From: Alteromonas salexigens
GTDB taxonomy: Bacteria; Pseudomonadota; Gammaproteobacteria; Enterobacterales; Alteromonadaceae
Length of the DNA: 64,000 bases
Assembly: GCF_025628895.1 (NCBI RefSeq)
Contig: NZ_JAOTJC010000011.1
Location: 116,860 to 180,859, forward strand
Direction of reading: 5' to 3'
Shown in pieces: positions 9,335 through 18,744 of this stretch. A program made the translations under genes and the position numbers. The notes beneath the pieces were generated by a model. The model made no database searches and was not told the origin of the DNA. It saw only the letters and a list, made by a program, of their open reading frames with translations. The stretch's first letter is position 1. Each line of letters starts with the position of its first letter.

Positions 9335-10060
9335 TTACCCGTTTTTTTCTATTTCAGCGACACGGGCATCCAGCTCAGTCTGACGCTGCTGCATGCGGGT
9401 ATGAAAGAATTCCATCCATTCTTTAATCGACTTGTCATCCGTCATTGCTACCGGCTCATCAATGGCAATGAGCACAGTGCCATTGTTCCAGCGATTCCAA
9501 TTGATTTTACCGTGCAGGTTACTGGCGGTCACCATAACCACACGCTCCTCGGTAGTTTTGGCCAGCCGGAAAGCCCCTTGTTTAAACGGCAGTAAGCCAC
9601 GACCATTGCTGCGGGTACCTTCCGGGAACAGCCAGACGGAGGTGCGTTTCTGGCGGATTTTTCTGGCCGCAATATCCAGCGTGCTGCGGGCTTTTCCGGA
9701 GTTTTTGCGGTCGATCATAATATTGCCGGACAACCAGTAAATCTGGCCGAAGACCGGGATCCATTTCAGGCTTTTTTTACCAACCGTCACCACACCCGGT
9801 AACGCGGCCTTACTGATGGTGATGATGTCATAGCTATTCTGGTGATTAGCAATAAACACGTACGGCTCGTTATCCAGTACTTTGTCAGACTTTTCAATGA
9901 CGACTTTAAGCCCCAGCACACGCGACATCTGCGCATAAGCCCGGCCAGCAAAGTTCACGTTGTTTTTGTGAAAGGGGCGGGCAATACACACAATCAACAC
10001 CACCAGGTTGATTATCAGAAAAGCTACCAGCAAAACAGGAATACGAATTAGAGCGAGCAC
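9335..10060 (-). CDS. plsC: 1-acyl-sn-glycerol-3-phosphate acyltransferase
   Basis: Transfers an acyl chain to lysophosphatidate at the inner membrane to make phosphatidate, the precursor of all phospholipids. The 241-residue protein has one N-terminal transmembrane helix, the catalytic NHQNSYD motif (HX4D), GQIYWLSGNIMIDR, and the FPEGTRSNGRGLLPFKQGAF motif. The start is GTG at 10060: AAAGGAG lies 5 bases before it, and the length then equals E. coli PlsC. A longer reading to 10114 has no ribosome-binding site. Confidence 0.93.
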   Translation of the reverse strand: MLALIRIPVLLVAFLIINLVVLIVCIARPFHKNNVNFAGRAYAQMSRVLGLKVVIEKSDKVLDNEPYVFIANHQNSYDIITISKAALPGVVTVGKKSLKWIPVFGQIYWLSGNIMIDRKNSGKARSTLDIAARKIRQKRTSVWLFPEGTRSNGRGLLPFKQGAFRLAKTTEERVVMVTASNLHGKINWNRWNNGTVLIAIDEPVAMTDDKSIKEWMEFFHTRMQQRQTELDARVAEIEKNG

Positions 10061-10234
10061 AGTGTCTCCTTTGATAAGTTTGCGGCGCAGTATAAGGTAA
10101 ACGGCGCATTGCACATGTCCGATCAGTGACTATCTGATCACAAAAAAAGTTAAAGCCTGCATTCGCGGTTCCGATAGTTAAATGGTATAAATCGCAGCAG
10201 CGATCCTCTTTTATTACTTAGCGGCAACTATCCC

Positions 10235-11371
10235 ATGCAGACATTTGTTCCGGACGAACTGGAAGACGATATCCTCACCGACCTGATGGAAGAAATTAAT
10301 GAACTGTACGAGGCCAGTGAGCAAACCCTCATTGAGCTTGAGTTGCGGCCGGAGGACAACGAACTTCAACGCGCCTTGTTCCGGTCCATCCACACCATTA
10401 AAGGGGATCTGGGGCTGGTTAATTTTACGCCGCTGATTCCGCTGTTGCAGCATGTTGAAGATTTGCTCGACTTTCTGAGAAAAGGCCAGGTGGAATACAC
10501 CAGTACCATGAGTGATCTGGTGCTGCTAACCATGGACAGAGTAAAAGCGTTTGTGGAAGCCATCATGGCGCAGGGCAAGGCCGATTATGATGCCCGCCTT
10601 CACGAGCAACTGGTGATGGCCATCGCCCGTATTAAGCCAGACAACCACAGTGAGCACGAAAGGCTGTTAACTGACGCAGTATTATTGCTGAACCCTGCGC
10701 TGGATGTCACCCACGGTGAAAACGGCGAGCCGGAGGTAATTAACCGCCCGCCCACACTGGCTACCACCGCACTACCTAAAGACATGAGCGCAGAAAAGAA
10801 GATGGATATTCTGTTCTTTCGCGATCTCATGCAAACCATCGAGCACCGCTCAAACTACTGGGCTGGCCGGGGCGACCGTATTGCCAAGCTGGCGCTGTAT
10901 ATTAACGAATTAGCGGGCCGGCCGGTGGAAGAGGACCAGTTGGCTGTGGCGTGCTATGTCCATGACTTTGGCATGGCGTTTATGCCACTGAAAATCTTGC
11001 ACAAAGCCGAACCATATACAGACATCGAGTTTAACCTGATGCGCTCCCATGTGTATAAGAGCTCACGACTACTGGAGCACCTCGACCAATGGGATATGGC
11101 CCGTAAAATTGTCATGCAGCATCATGAGCGTATGGATGGTTCCGGCTATCCGCTGGGCATCAAGGAAGACGATATCTGTGACGGTGCCAAATTGCTGGCA
11201 ATTCTGGATACCTATGATGCCATGACGCACTCCCGTGCTCACCACAAAGAAAACCACCTGTCTAAGAAGCAGGCGGTGATTAAAATAAATCGCTCAGCCA
11301 AAGGGCAGTTCAGCATGAAATGGGTACGGCATTTCAACCAGGCCATGACGGGCCTGCTGACCAAAGGGTGA
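10235..11371 (+). CDS. HPt domain fused to an HD-GYP-type domain
   Basis: A 378-residue cytoplasmic protein with no transmembrane segment. Residues 10-110 form a histidine phosphotransfer domain with His53 in SIHTIKGDLG. Residues 190-375 form an HD-GYP-type domain: HD pair His243-Asp244, HHERMDGSGYP at 296-306, and LDTYDAM near 325. By alignment the first metal-ligand His of the family (AGHSxRVA) is Arg212 here, so c-di-GMP hydrolysis may be weak or lost. A phosphorelay input coupled to an HD-GYP output is the simple reading (inference). It stands alone, convergent with ntrC; no clear Shine-Dalgarno sequence. Confidence 0.82.
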   Translation: MQTFVPDELEDDILTDLMEEINELYEASEQTLIELELRPEDNELQRALFRSIHTIKGDLGLVNFTPLIPLLQHVEDLLDFLRKGQVEYTSTMSDLVLLTMDRVKAFVEAIMAQGKADYDARLHEQLVMAIARIKPDNHSEHERLLTDAVLLLNPALDVTHGENGEPEVINRPPTLATTALPKDMSAEKKMDILFFRDLMQTIEHRSNYWAGRGDRIAKLALYINELAGRPVEEDQLAVACYVHDFGMAFMPLKILHKAEPYTDIEFNLMRSHVYKSSRLLEHLDQWDMARKIVMQHHERMDGSGYPLGIKEDDICDGAKLLAILDTYDAMTHSRAHHKENHLSKKQAVIKINRSAKGQFSMKWVRHFNQAMTGLLTKG

Positions 11372-11384
11372 TTCGGGGGACAAG

Positions 11385-11420
11385 ACACTGCAGGGACTGC
11401 TATAGCAGACTGTGCAGTGT
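11385..11420. terminator. Nested hairpin between convergent HD-GYP and ntrC genes
   Basis: ACACTGCA (11385-11392) pairs with TGCAGTGT (11413-11420), and inside it CTGC-TATA-GCAG (11397-11408) forms a second stem. It fills the short gap between two convergent genes, suggesting a shared transcript end, but neither side has a T-run. Confidence 0.4.
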
Positions 11421-11437
11421 GTTACTTAACGGGGTTG

Positions 11438-12853
11438 CTACTGGCTGTTGAAGTTCAGCTCTTTGAGTTTACGGGTTAAGGTGTTTCTGCCCCAGCCCAG
11501 CCGTTTAGCCGCGTCCTGTTTATGCCCATGGGTGAACTGCAATGCCCGCTCCAGCATCACTTTCTCAAACGTCACCATGGCGTCATTGAGCACGTTGAAA
11601 TGCCCCTCCTGTAACTGCTTATCTGTCCATTTTGCCAATAGTTCCGGCCAGTCGGAGGCTTCCCCGTTGCCAGCTGGCGTATGCCCTTCGGCGTGAATTT
11701 CTGGCGGCAGATCGCTGGGCAAGACTTCCTGGCCACTGGCCATTACGGTCAGCCACCGGCACACGTTCTCAAGTTGCCGTACATTGCCCGGCCAGGGGAG
11801 CTGGGTCATCACTTTGTCGGCGGCTTTGCTCAGCGATTTGGTTTCCACATTAAGCTCTTTAGCAGCTCTGCGTAGAAAGTGACGGGCCAGCAGGGGAATG
11901 TCTTCCCGCCGTTCTGACAGTGACGGAATATGGATCCGAATGACATTTAAGCGGTGAAACAGGTCTTCCCGAAATTTGCCTTCGGCAACCCGTTGCTCAA
12001 GATTCTGGTGGGTAGCCGCGATAATACGCACATCCACAGACACTGACTGGTGCCCGCCCACCCGGTAAAACTGGCCATCGGCCAGCACCCGCAATAAACG
12101 GGTCTGAACGTCCAGCGGCATATCGCCAATTTCATCCAGAAATAAAGTGCCGCCGTTAGCCTGCTCGAACCGTCCCTGACGAGCCGCCTGTGCACCGGTA
12201 AAGGCCCCTTTTTCGTGACCAAATAATTCTGACTCGACCAGATCAGCCGGGATGGCCGCCATATTCAGAGCAATAAACGGGTTAGCGGCCCGGGGGCTGT
12301 GCCGGTGTAAAGCCTGTGCGACCAGCTCCTTGCCGGTCCCCGACTGACCATTAATGAGTACACTGATGGAGGAACGGGACAACCGCCCAATGGCTCTGAA
12401 TACCTCCTGCATCGCCGGCGCCTCACCGATGATCTCGGTGACGATATCATCCTGGGGAGGCTGACTCTGACTCTGTTGCTCCCGGGCGTGGGCCAGAGCG
12501 CGCTGAGTTAATGTGACCGCTTCGTCGATATCAAACGGCTTGGGAAGATACTCAAACGCGCCGCTCTGGTAAGCGTTGACGGCACTGTCCAGGTCAGAGT
12601 GGGCCGTCATGATAATAACCGGGATTGCCGCGTGACTGGCGTGCACTTCCTGCAGTAAGGTCATCCCGTCCATTTGTGGCATGCGTATATCGGAGATAAT
12701 CACCTCAGGGGCTTGTCCGCTCTGCAGCTGAAGTAACAAGTCCTGTGGGTTTTCAAAGCAATGACAGGCAATATCTGCACTTTGTAATGCCTTTTGGATC
12801 ACCCAGCGGATAGAACTGTCGTCATCAACGATCCAAACGGCTTCATTCGTCAT
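11438..12853 (-). CDS. ntrC: Nitrogen regulation response regulator NtrC (NR-I)
   Basis: Sigma-54-dependent enhancer-binding regulator of nitrogen assimilation, phosphorylated by NtrB. The 471-residue protein has a receiver with Asp55 (ISDIRMPQMDG) and an AAA+ domain with Walker A GQSGTGKE (Gln where most have Glu) and the sigma-54 contact loop GAFTGA. A Fis-type helix-turn-helix (DAAKRLGWGRNTLTRKLKEL) closes it. Start ATG at 12853 begins MTNEAVWIVDDD as in homologues and overlaps the 3' end of ntrB by 11 bases, indicating translational coupling; longer upstream readings would run into ntrB. Confidence 0.95.
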   Translation of the reverse strand: MTNEAVWIVDDDSSIRWVIQKALQSADIACHCFENPQDLLLQLQSGQAPEVIISDIRMPQMDGMTLLQEVHASHAAIPVIIMTAHSDLDSAVNAYQSGAFEYLPKPFDIDEAVTLTQRALAHAREQQSQSQPPQDDIVTEIIGEAPAMQEVFRAIGRLSRSSISVLINGQSGTGKELVAQALHRHSPRAANPFIALNMAAIPADLVESELFGHEKGAFTGAQAARQGRFEQANGGTLFLDEIGDMPLDVQTRLLRVLADGQFYRVGGHQSVSVDVRIIAATHQNLEQRVAEGKFREDLFHRLNVIRIHIPSLSERREDIPLLARHFLRRAAKELNVETKSLSKAADKVMTQLPWPGNVRQLENVCRWLTVMASGQEVLPSDLPPEIHAEGHTPAGNGEASDWPELLAKWTDKQLQEGHFNVLNDAMVTFEKVMLERALQFTHGHKQDAAKRLGWGRNTLTRKLKELNFNSQ

Positions 12854-13928
12854 TAGCTGACTCCTTTCGGTTAATGGGGAGGTAAAGTACAAACTGGGTG
12901 TGGCCCGGGTAACTGTCGACATCAATTTTGCCGTCATGATAGTTGACCAGTGTCTGGGCTATGGAGAGACCCAGTCCGCTGCCGTGCGGTTTACTGCTGA
13001 CCATGGGATAAAACAATGTATCGCGAATAGCCGGGGGGATGCCGGGCCCGTTATCAGTTATCTGGATTTTGGCGACTAACGGATGGCGTTTGCCGTGGAT
13101 CGTCATCTGACGTTCAACGCGGGTCGTTACCGTGATTTGTGGATCCTCGGTTGCATGATCGCTTAACGCCTGAATACTGTTTCGCACAATGTTCAGTACC
13201 GCTTGCTGGATCATGTCCTGGTCCATATGCACGTCAGGAATACTGGGGTCGTAATCGCGTACAATGTCGATGGCGTGACCATCGTCTACCTGCATCAGGT
13301 TGCGCACTTTTTCCAGTGCTTCGTGCAGGTTACACCAGCTCATCTGGGGCAGGGCATTGGGGCCCAGTAAGCGATCGACTAAATTTCGTAACCGGTCAGA
13401 CTGATCGATAATCATGGTGGTGAATTCACGATGCTCGGCGGTTAGCTCTTTCGCCAGCAACTGGGCCGCACCCCGTATGCCACCCAGCGGGTTTTTGATT
13501 TCATGGGCCAGTCCTCGCACCAGCTCGCGTGCGGCGTAATGTTGGGCATGCTGCATATTTTCCTGAGAAATGCGTTTCTGCTGGTCAATTTTCTTCACTT
13601 CAAACAGCAGACTGGATACGCCGTCATGGACAAGGTTGGTAACGGTCAGGTCCGCCAGTACAAAGCGGTTGTCCCGAAAGCATAATTTCACCTCGTTTTC
13701 GGTAAAATCTTCGCCATGACGAAAGGCCGCACGGAGTCTGGATGTGTCGATGCTCCCGGGCAGGAAAAACTCTGCCAGCGGGTGACCGTAGAGTTGCTTG
13801 TGGCCGGTCTCGAACAAGGCTTCGCCGGCGTGATTGACGTAAGTAATGTGCAGTTGCTTATCGACCATTACCAGCGCGGTATTCAGGCTGTTAAGCAAAT
13901 GGGGGACCTCTAATCCGGTGGCCTGCAT
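12843..13928 (-). CDS. ntrB: Nitrogen regulation sensor kinase NtrB (NR-II)
   Basis: Cytoplasmic PII-controlled kinase/phosphatase of NtrC. The 361-residue protein has an N-terminal PAS domain, the H-box VRGLAHEIKNPLGG and the N/G boxes (NIVRNSIQAL, DNGPGIPP, GSGLGLSIAQ). The start is set at ATG 13928, which has AGGAG 10 bases upstream and gives the E. coli-like N-terminus. An ATG at 13964 also has an AGGAGGAG ahead of it. However, that ATG overlaps a perfect TATAAT and an NtrC box, so it would lie at or before the transcript start. ntrC overlaps the 3' end. Confidence 0.93.
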   Translation of the reverse strand: MQATGLEVPHLLNSLNTALVMVDKQLHITYVNHAGEALFETGHKQLYGHPLAEFFLPGSIDTSRLRAAFRHGEDFTENEVKLCFRDNRFVLADLTVTNLVHDGVSSLLFEVKKIDQQKRISQENMQHAQHYAARELVRGLAHEIKNPLGGIRGAAQLLAKELTAEHREFTTMIIDQSDRLRNLVDRLLGPNALPQMSWCNLHEALEKVRNLMQVDDGHAIDIVRDYDPSIPDVHMDQDMIQQAVLNIVRNSIQALSDHATEDPQITVTTRVERQMTIHGKRHPLVAKIQITDNGPGIPPAIRDTLFYPMVSSKPHGSGLGLSIAQTLVNYHDGKIDVDSYPGHTQFVLYLPINRKESANDE

Positions 13929-13946
13929 ACTCAGCAAGACTCCTGT

Positions 13947-13968
13947 TGCACTATTGTGGTGCATTATA
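13947..13968 (-). promoter_or_regulatory. NtrC box overlapping the -10 of the ntrBC promoter
   Basis: TGCACTA-TTG-TGGTGCA (13947-13963) is a perfect NtrC operator. On the minus strand a TATAAT hexamer (13963-13968) abuts it, so the site would cover the transcript start about 20-30 bases before the ntrB ATG. In E. coli a similarly placed site lets NtrC repress glnL; the same autorepression is inferred here. No good -35 is visible. Confidence 0.75.
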
Positions 13969-14057
13969 GCGCACTCCTCCTGTTTACGGGAAATTCGCAG
14001 GTAATCAGGAGATGCCTGTGGATCGCCGTGGTGCGGCGTGTGCGCTACAATAGACCG

Positions 14058-14576
14058 TTAGTTGTTATTGATTAACGCTGAAGCCTGATGCAGGTACAGC
14101 GTCTGTTCTTCTGTAGATGCAAGAGTCTTGCCCGTATTGTCGAGCCAGAGTACTGAGTAGGTGTGGGCGCCGCGGTTGACGCCGGTCAGGCGAAACATGC
14201 CGGTGGTATTTGACTGGACTATCTGGCCGTTAAACTTAAGCTGAAAGCGTCCTCCGGCACTGCCAGGCTGCGCCGCAGTGGTGATAGTGAGGTTGCCTTT
14301 GTTGTTGCGAATCGTCGCTTCGGGCGCAGGGGTGGCGATGGTAACCGTATAGTTGGTGCGTTTTTTTGAGGTGCCGGTAGAGAAGGGTTTGGGCTGGCCC
14401 ATGGCGCCGGAAACATTGGCCGTGGATGCGGGCAGCGATACCGCTTCACCGCCTGCCACAGGTGCATCCGTATACAGTATGGTACCGTCTTCCTGCTCTA
14501 CTTTGTAGACTTCCTGTGCCGTCAGAGCAGCAGGCAGAGTGAGCAGGATGGTAAACCAGAACGTCAGCGTTTTCAT
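14058..14576 (-). CDS. Exported DUF4124 protein between glnA and ntrB
   Basis: A 172-residue secreted protein. A signal peptide (MKTLTFWFTILLTLPAALTAQ) is followed by the DUF4124 signature EVYKVEQEDGTILYTDAPV, then a Thr/Ser-rich linker and an immunoglobulin-like beta domain (RGAHTYSVLWLDNTGKTLASTEEQTLYLHQ). DUF4124 proteins occur at this place beside glnA-ntrBC in many Alteromonadales and Shewanella (from memory); their role is unknown. The location is periplasmic. No operator is evident in its own upstream region, which contains the glnA terminator. Confidence 0.82.
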   Translation of the reverse strand: MKTLTFWFTILLTLPAALTAQEVYKVEQEDGTILYTDAPVAGGEAVSLPASTANVSGAMGQPKPFSTGTSKKRTNYTVTIATPAPEATIRNNKGNLTITTAAQPGSAGGRFQLKFNGQIVQSNTTGMFRLTGVNRGAHTYSVLWLDNTGKTLASTEEQTLYLHQASALINNN

Positions 14577-14649
14577 AAACCCTCGGTGTCAGGCGCCACA
14601 TGCAAAATGCAGTTGGCCTATAAGTTTATAGTAGCCAAACCTAAGCCAT

Positions 14650-14675
14650 AAAAAAAGCCCGCAGATGCGGGCTTT
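14650..14675 (-). terminator. Rho-independent terminator of glnA
   Basis: AAAGCCCGC and GCGGGCTTT form a 9-bp stem with a 4-base loop. On the minus strand it ends in seven T residues, 22 bases after the glnA stop. Confidence 0.92.
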
Positions 14676-14696
14676 CGTATACTCAGGCGTTTGTGA

Positions 14697-16106
14697 TTAT
14701 ACGCTGTAGTACATGTCGAATTCCACGGGATGCGTGGTCATCTGTAGTTTCGTCACTTCTTCCATTTTCAGCTCGATGTAAGCATCAATCATGTCGTCAG
14801 TGAATACGCCACCGGCTTTCAGGAAGTCGCGATCGTTATCGAGTGCTTCCAGCGCCATTTCCAGCGAGCTGGCTACGGTGGGAATTTCTGCAGCTTCTTC
14901 AGCTGGCAGGTCGTACAAGTCTTTATCCATGGCATCGCCAGGGTGGATCTTGTTCTTAATGCCGTCCAGGCCAGCCATCAGCATGGCCGAGAAGGCCAGA
15001 TACGGGTTGGCTGTTGGGTCAGGGAAACGTACTTCAATACGACGGGCCTTATCACTGGTTACGTAGGGAATACGAATTGACGCTGACCGGTTACGGGCTG
15101 AGTAAGCCAGCATAACCGGGGCTTCGAAGCCAGGTACCAAACGCTTGTACGAGTTAGTTGATGCATTCGCGAAAGCATTGATAGCGCGAGCGTGTTTAAT
15201 AATACCGCCAATATAGTACAGCGCCTCATCAGACATGCCTGCGTACTTATCACCGGCAAAGATGTTCTTACCTTCTTTTGAAATAGACTGGTGAACATGC
15301 ATACCCGACCCGTTGTCACCTACCAGCGGCTTGGGCATGAAGGTCGCAGTATGGCCGTACGCATGGGCTACATTGTGCACGACATACTTGTAGATCTGGA
15401 TCTCGTCGGCTTTTTTCGTCAGGGTATTAAATTCACATGCAATTTCATTCTGACCGGCGGTGGCCACTTCGTGGTGATGGGCTTCAATAACCAGCCCCAT
15501 TTCTTCCATTACCATGCACATGGCTGAGCGAATGTCGTGAGAAGAGTCTACCGGAGGTACCGGAAAGTAACCGCCTTTTACACCGGGGCGGTGAGCCAGG
15601 TTGCCGCCTTCAAATTCAGCGCCGGAATTCCATTTTGCTTCAGAAGAGTCAATTTTATAGAAAGACCCGGCCATGTCAGTGTGGAATTTCACGTCATCAA
15701 ACATGAAGAACTCTGGTTCCGGCCCAAAGTATGCGGTGTCACCGATGCCAGTAGATTTCAGGTATTCTTCTGCACGGCGCGCCACTGAGCGTGGGTCACG
15801 TTCGTAGCCTTCCATGGTGCTCGGCTCAAGAATGTCACATGTTACGTTAACCTGAACTTCTTCTGCGAATGGGTCTACCACTACCGAGTTGGCATCAGGC
15901 ATCAGGATCATGTCTGACTCGTTAATGCCTTTCCATCCTGAAATAGAAGAGCCGTCAAACATCTTGCCTTCTTCAAAGAATTCTTCGTCTACTGCACTTG
16001 CTGGAATAGAAACGTGCTGCTCTTTTCCTTTAGTATCGGTAAAGCGCATATCCACAAATTTCGCTTCACTCTCTTTAATCAGCTCTAATGCCTTCTCTAC
16101 TGACAT
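14697..16106 (-). CDS. glnA: Glutamine synthetase, type I
   Basis: Cytoplasmic dodecameric enzyme making glutamine from glutamate, ammonia and ATP; here it feeds the GS-GOGAT cycle with gltBD in the same window. The 469-residue protein starts at ATG 16106 ([19 protein letters not shown]). It shows the family signatures [17 protein letters not shown], the ATP-binding [16 protein letters not shown] and the adenylylation loop [19 protein letters not shown] with its Tyr. A 15-residue longer reading from 16151 is disfavoured because it runs into the leader. Expression is driven by the sigma-54 promoter and two NtrC boxes upstream. Confidence 0.98.
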   Translation of the reverse strand: MSVEKALELIKESEAKFVDMRFTDTKGKEQHVSIPASAVDEEFFEEGKMFDGSSISGWKGINESDMILMPDANSVVVDPFAEEVQVNVTCDILEPSTMEGYERDPRSVARRAEEYLKSTGIGDTAYFGPEPEFFMFDDVKFHTDMAGSFYKIDSSEAKWNSGAEFEGGNLAHRPGVKGGYFPVPPVDSSHDIRSAMCMVMEEMGLVIEAHHHEVATAGQNEIACEFNTLTKKADEIQIYKYVVHNVAHAYGHTATFMPKPLVGDNGSGMHVHQSISKEGKNIFAGDKYAGMSDEALYYIGGIIKHARAINAFANASTNSYKRLVPGFEAPVMLAYSARNRSASIRIPYVTSDKARRIEVRFPDPTANPYLAFSAMLMAGLDGIKNKIHPGDAMDKDLYDLPAEEAAEIPTVASSLEMALEALDNDRDFLKAGGVFTDDMIDAYIELKMEEVTKLQMTTHPVEFDMYYSV

Positions 16107-16174
16107 GTGTCCTCCAGGTTTTATCGTAAAAATGTGACGTGTTACTTGCACGCATCATCAGTTGGTTAAAAGGA

Positions 16175-16190
16175 AGCGATTATCGTGCCA
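16175..16190 (-). promoter_or_regulatory. Sigma-54 promoter of glnA
   Basis: On the minus strand this reads TGGCAC-GATAA-TCGCT, matching the -24/-12 consensus TGGCAC-N5-TTGCW with one mismatch. The predicted start is near 16163, giving a leader of about 57 bases to the glnA ATG. Two NtrC boxes lie 60-130 bases upstream, the normal enhancer distance. Confidence 0.82.
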
Positions 16191-16252
16191 TATGTCCCTG
16201 AACGGCGTAGCAAGGGATTGCTGGAAACCGGTTCGCTGTTTCACTTCAATAT

Positions 16253-16269
16253 TGCACCAGTGTGGTGCA
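16253..16269 (-). promoter_or_regulatory. NtrC box 1 upstream of glnA (strong)
   Basis: TGCACCA-GTG-TGGTGCA is a perfect 17-bp NtrC palindrome. It lies about 65-80 bases upstream of the -24/-12 element. Confidence 0.88.
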
Positions 16270-16286
16270 ATAGCGCGCCAGGCTGG

Positions 16287-16303
16287 TGCGCTTAAGTGGT
16301 GCA
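16287..16303 (-). promoter_or_regulatory. NtrC box 2 upstream of glnA (weaker)
   Basis: TGCGCTT-AAG-TGGTGCA keeps one perfect half-site and a degenerate partner. Its centre is 34 bases from box 1, about three helical turns, so two NtrC dimers can bind on the same face. Confidence 0.75.
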
Positions 16304-16708
16304 ACAGTACAGAGCACTCAAATGACTGTACGCCAAGTTCCGCAAATTTGCTAAATCGAACCAGTGAAAAAATTCTGCACACTGGCCCGTCAGCATCAGT
16401 AAATGGCATGAAGTAGTGAAAGCCTTGCAGTAACTATGAAAGGATTATGCAATGAGGAAGGTCATCGGGTTCTGCGCTCAACACCTTCACAGCGGTGCCT
16501 GCCGGTGTATTGGTAGTCGCTGCTCGATGTTTATAGTGTAAGGCATGGCGGACAGCCGCGGATTAAATTTGTACTTCAGCGCGATACTGCCTGTTATTTC
16601 CCCTCAATAGCCTATATAATCGCGCCCAATTTTTACCCCACCTATGCGGATCTTCGCAGCGCCTCGGAAGCCACTTCGGTCCCACAGGTCTTTGAAACGA
16701 GATTTTAC
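16304..16708 (+). other. Gene-free stretch before typA
   Basis: No credible gene. A TATAAT at 16615-16620 could be the typA -10, giving a leader of roughly 80 bases; no convincing -35 lies 17 bases ahead of it. The only open readings here cross the glnA enhancer and have no coding character. Confidence 0.5.
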
Positions 16709-18556
16709 ATGACATCTAACCACAGCCTTAACGATATTACTAAGTTAAGGAACATCGCTATTATCGCTCACGTTGACCACGGTAAAACTACCCTGGTAGA
16801 CAAGCTCCTGCAGCAATCCGGTACGCTGGAAAGCCGCGGTGAAGTTCAGGAGCGTGTCATGGACTCAAACGACATCGAAAAAGAGCGTGGCATTACGATC
16901 CTGGCGAAAAACACGGCCATTAACTGGAACGAGTACCGCATTAACATCGTAGACACCCCTGGACACGCCGATTTCGGTGGTGAAGTTGAGCGGGTTATGT
17001 CTATGGCCGACTCTGTACTGTTGCTGGTTGATGCGCAGGAAGGTCCCATGCCGCAAACCCGCTTTGTGACGCAGAAAGCATTTGCTCAGGGGCTCAAGCC
17101 CATTGTAGTGATCAACAAGATTGACAAGCCAGGTGCCCGTCCTGACTGGGTAATGGATCAGGTATTTGATCTGTTCGACAACCTGGGTGCGACTGACGAA
17201 CAGCTGGACTTCCAGGTAGTTTATGCCTCGGCACTGAATGGCTGGGCGTCTAACGAATCAGACGTCACCGGCACAGACATGACGCCCTTGTTCAAGACTA
17301 TCGTTGAGCAGGTCGATGCGCCTAACACCGACGTGAATGGTCCGTTCCAGATGCAAATATCGCAGCTGGATTACAACTCCTACGTTGGCGTAATTGGCGT
17401 TGGCCGCATCAAACGTGGCATGGTTAAAGTTAATCAGCAGGTTACTATTGCCACCGCAGACGGCAAAACCCGTAACGGTAAAGTTGGTCAGGTATTAGGT
17501 TACATGGGTCTGGATCGTCACGAAGTGGACGCAGCCAGCGCCGGCGACATTATTGCTGTGACCGGTCTGGGTGAGCTTAAGATCTCTGACACCATCTGTG
17601 ACGTGAATGCCGTTGAGCCAATGCCGCCACTGACGGTAGATGAACCTACCGTTACCATGACATTCCAGGTGAATACGTCACCGTTCTCAGGGAAAGAAGG
17701 TAAGTACGTGACTTCGCGTAACATTCTGGACCGTTTGCATGACGAACTGATACACAACGTGGCATTACGCGTTGAAGAAATGCCAGATCCGGATAAGTTC
17801 CGGGTATCAGGCCGGGGTGAACTTCACTTAGGGATCCTGATTGAAAACATGCGTCGTGAAGGTTACGAGCTGGCAGTATCACGCCCTGAAGTAATCCTGA
17901 AAGAAGAAGACGGTCAGTTAATGGAACCGTTTGAAATGCTGACCATTGACTGTCAGGAAGAGCATCAGGGTTCTATCATGGAACAACTGGGTCTGCGTAA
18001 GGCGGAGCTGAAAGACATGTCTCCGGACGGCAAAGGCCGGGTGCGCATGGACTTTGAAATTCCAAGCCGTGGCCTGATTGGCTTCCAGACTGAGTTTTTA
18101 ACCCTGACATCGGGTTCTGGTCTGCTGTATCACACGTTTGATCATTACGGTCCTCACAAAGGCGGTAAAATTGGTCAGCGTAAGAACGGCGTACTGATTG
18201 CCAATGCACCGGGTAAAGCGTTGACTAACGCACTGTTTAACCTGCAGGAGCGTGGTCGCCTGTTCATCGGTCATGGTGTGGAAGTTTACGAAGGTATGGT
18301 TATTGGTATTCACAGCCGTGACAATGACCTTACTGTGAACGCACTGAAAGGCAAGCAATTGACTAACGTGCGTGCCTCAGGCACCGATGAAGCGCAGAAC
18401 CTGGTTCCGCCCATTGTTATGACACTGGAGCAGGCCCTGGAGTTTATCGATGATGACGAGCTGGTAGAGGTTACGCCGAAGAGCATTCGTATTCGTAAGA
18501 AGTTGTTGACCGAAAACGAGCGTAAACGCGCCTCGCGTGAAAAATCAAAAGAGTAA
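16709..18556 (+). CDS. typA: Ribosome-associated translational GTPase TypA/BipA
   Basis: A 615-residue elongation-factor-like GTPase that binds ribosomes and supports assembly and growth under cold or stress. The N-terminal G domain has G1 [10 protein letters not shown]2 ERGITI, G3 [14 protein letters not shown] and G4 [11 protein letters not shown]-like domains II, III and V and the BipA-specific C-terminal domain ([17 protein letters not shown]) follow. The basic C-terminus ([14 protein letters not shown]) is typical. Monocistronic, with a terminator 40 bases downstream. Confidence 0.97.
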   Translation: MTSNHSLNDITKLRNIAIIAHVDHGKTTLVDKLLQQSGTLESRGEVQERVMDSNDIEKERGITILAKNTAINWNEYRINIVDTPGHADFGGEVERVMSMADSVLLLVDAQEGPMPQTRFVTQKAFAQGLKPIVVINKIDKPGARPDWVMDQVFDLFDNLGATDEQLDFQVVYASALNGWASNESDVTGTDMTPLFKTIVEQVDAPNTDVNGPFQMQISQLDYNSYVGVIGVGRIKRGMVKVNQQVTIATADGKTRNGKVGQVLGYMGLDRHEVDAASAGDIIAVTGLGELKISDTICDVNAVEPMPPLTVDEPTVTMTFQVNTSPFSGKEGKYVTSRNILDRLHDELIHNVALRVEEMPDPDKFRVSGRGELHLGILIENMRREGYELAVSRPEVILKEEDGQLMEPFEMLTIDCQEEHQGSIMEQLGLRKAELKDMSPDGKGRVRMDFEIPSRGLIGFQTEFLTLTSGSGLLYHTFDHYGPHKGGKIGQRKNGVLIANAPGKALTNALFNLQERGRLFIGHGVEVYEGMVIGIHSRDNDLTVNALKGKQLTNVRASGTDEAQNLVPPIVMTLEQALEFIDDDELVEVTPKSIRIRKKLLTENERKRASREKSKE

Positions 18557-18595
18557 GTGTAACGGGTAGGTAACTACTCACAAGCTTACTTCTGA

Positions 18596-18625
18596 AAAGG
18601 GCGGTCAATAAGACTGCCCTTTTTT
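18596..18625 (+). terminator. Rho-independent terminator of typA
   Basis: AAGGGCGGTC pairs with GACTGCCCTT (one G-T pair) around an AATAA loop and is followed by a run of T residues. Confidence 0.9.
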
Positions 18626-18744
18626 ATTTCGGTTGGGCTGGAACCGGCTTAAAGATAGCGGGTAATACCCAATAGCGGGTGTTTATACTTGATAATTTTC
18701 CATATACAGATATTCTGAGGTTAGGAAGCCTATCAGGGGGTTGT

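Noticed and set aside
16158..16416. Paired reading frames of about 84 codons on both strands upstream of glnA
   Set aside because: They run through the NtrC boxes and sigma-54 promoter, mirror each other, and have no protein character.
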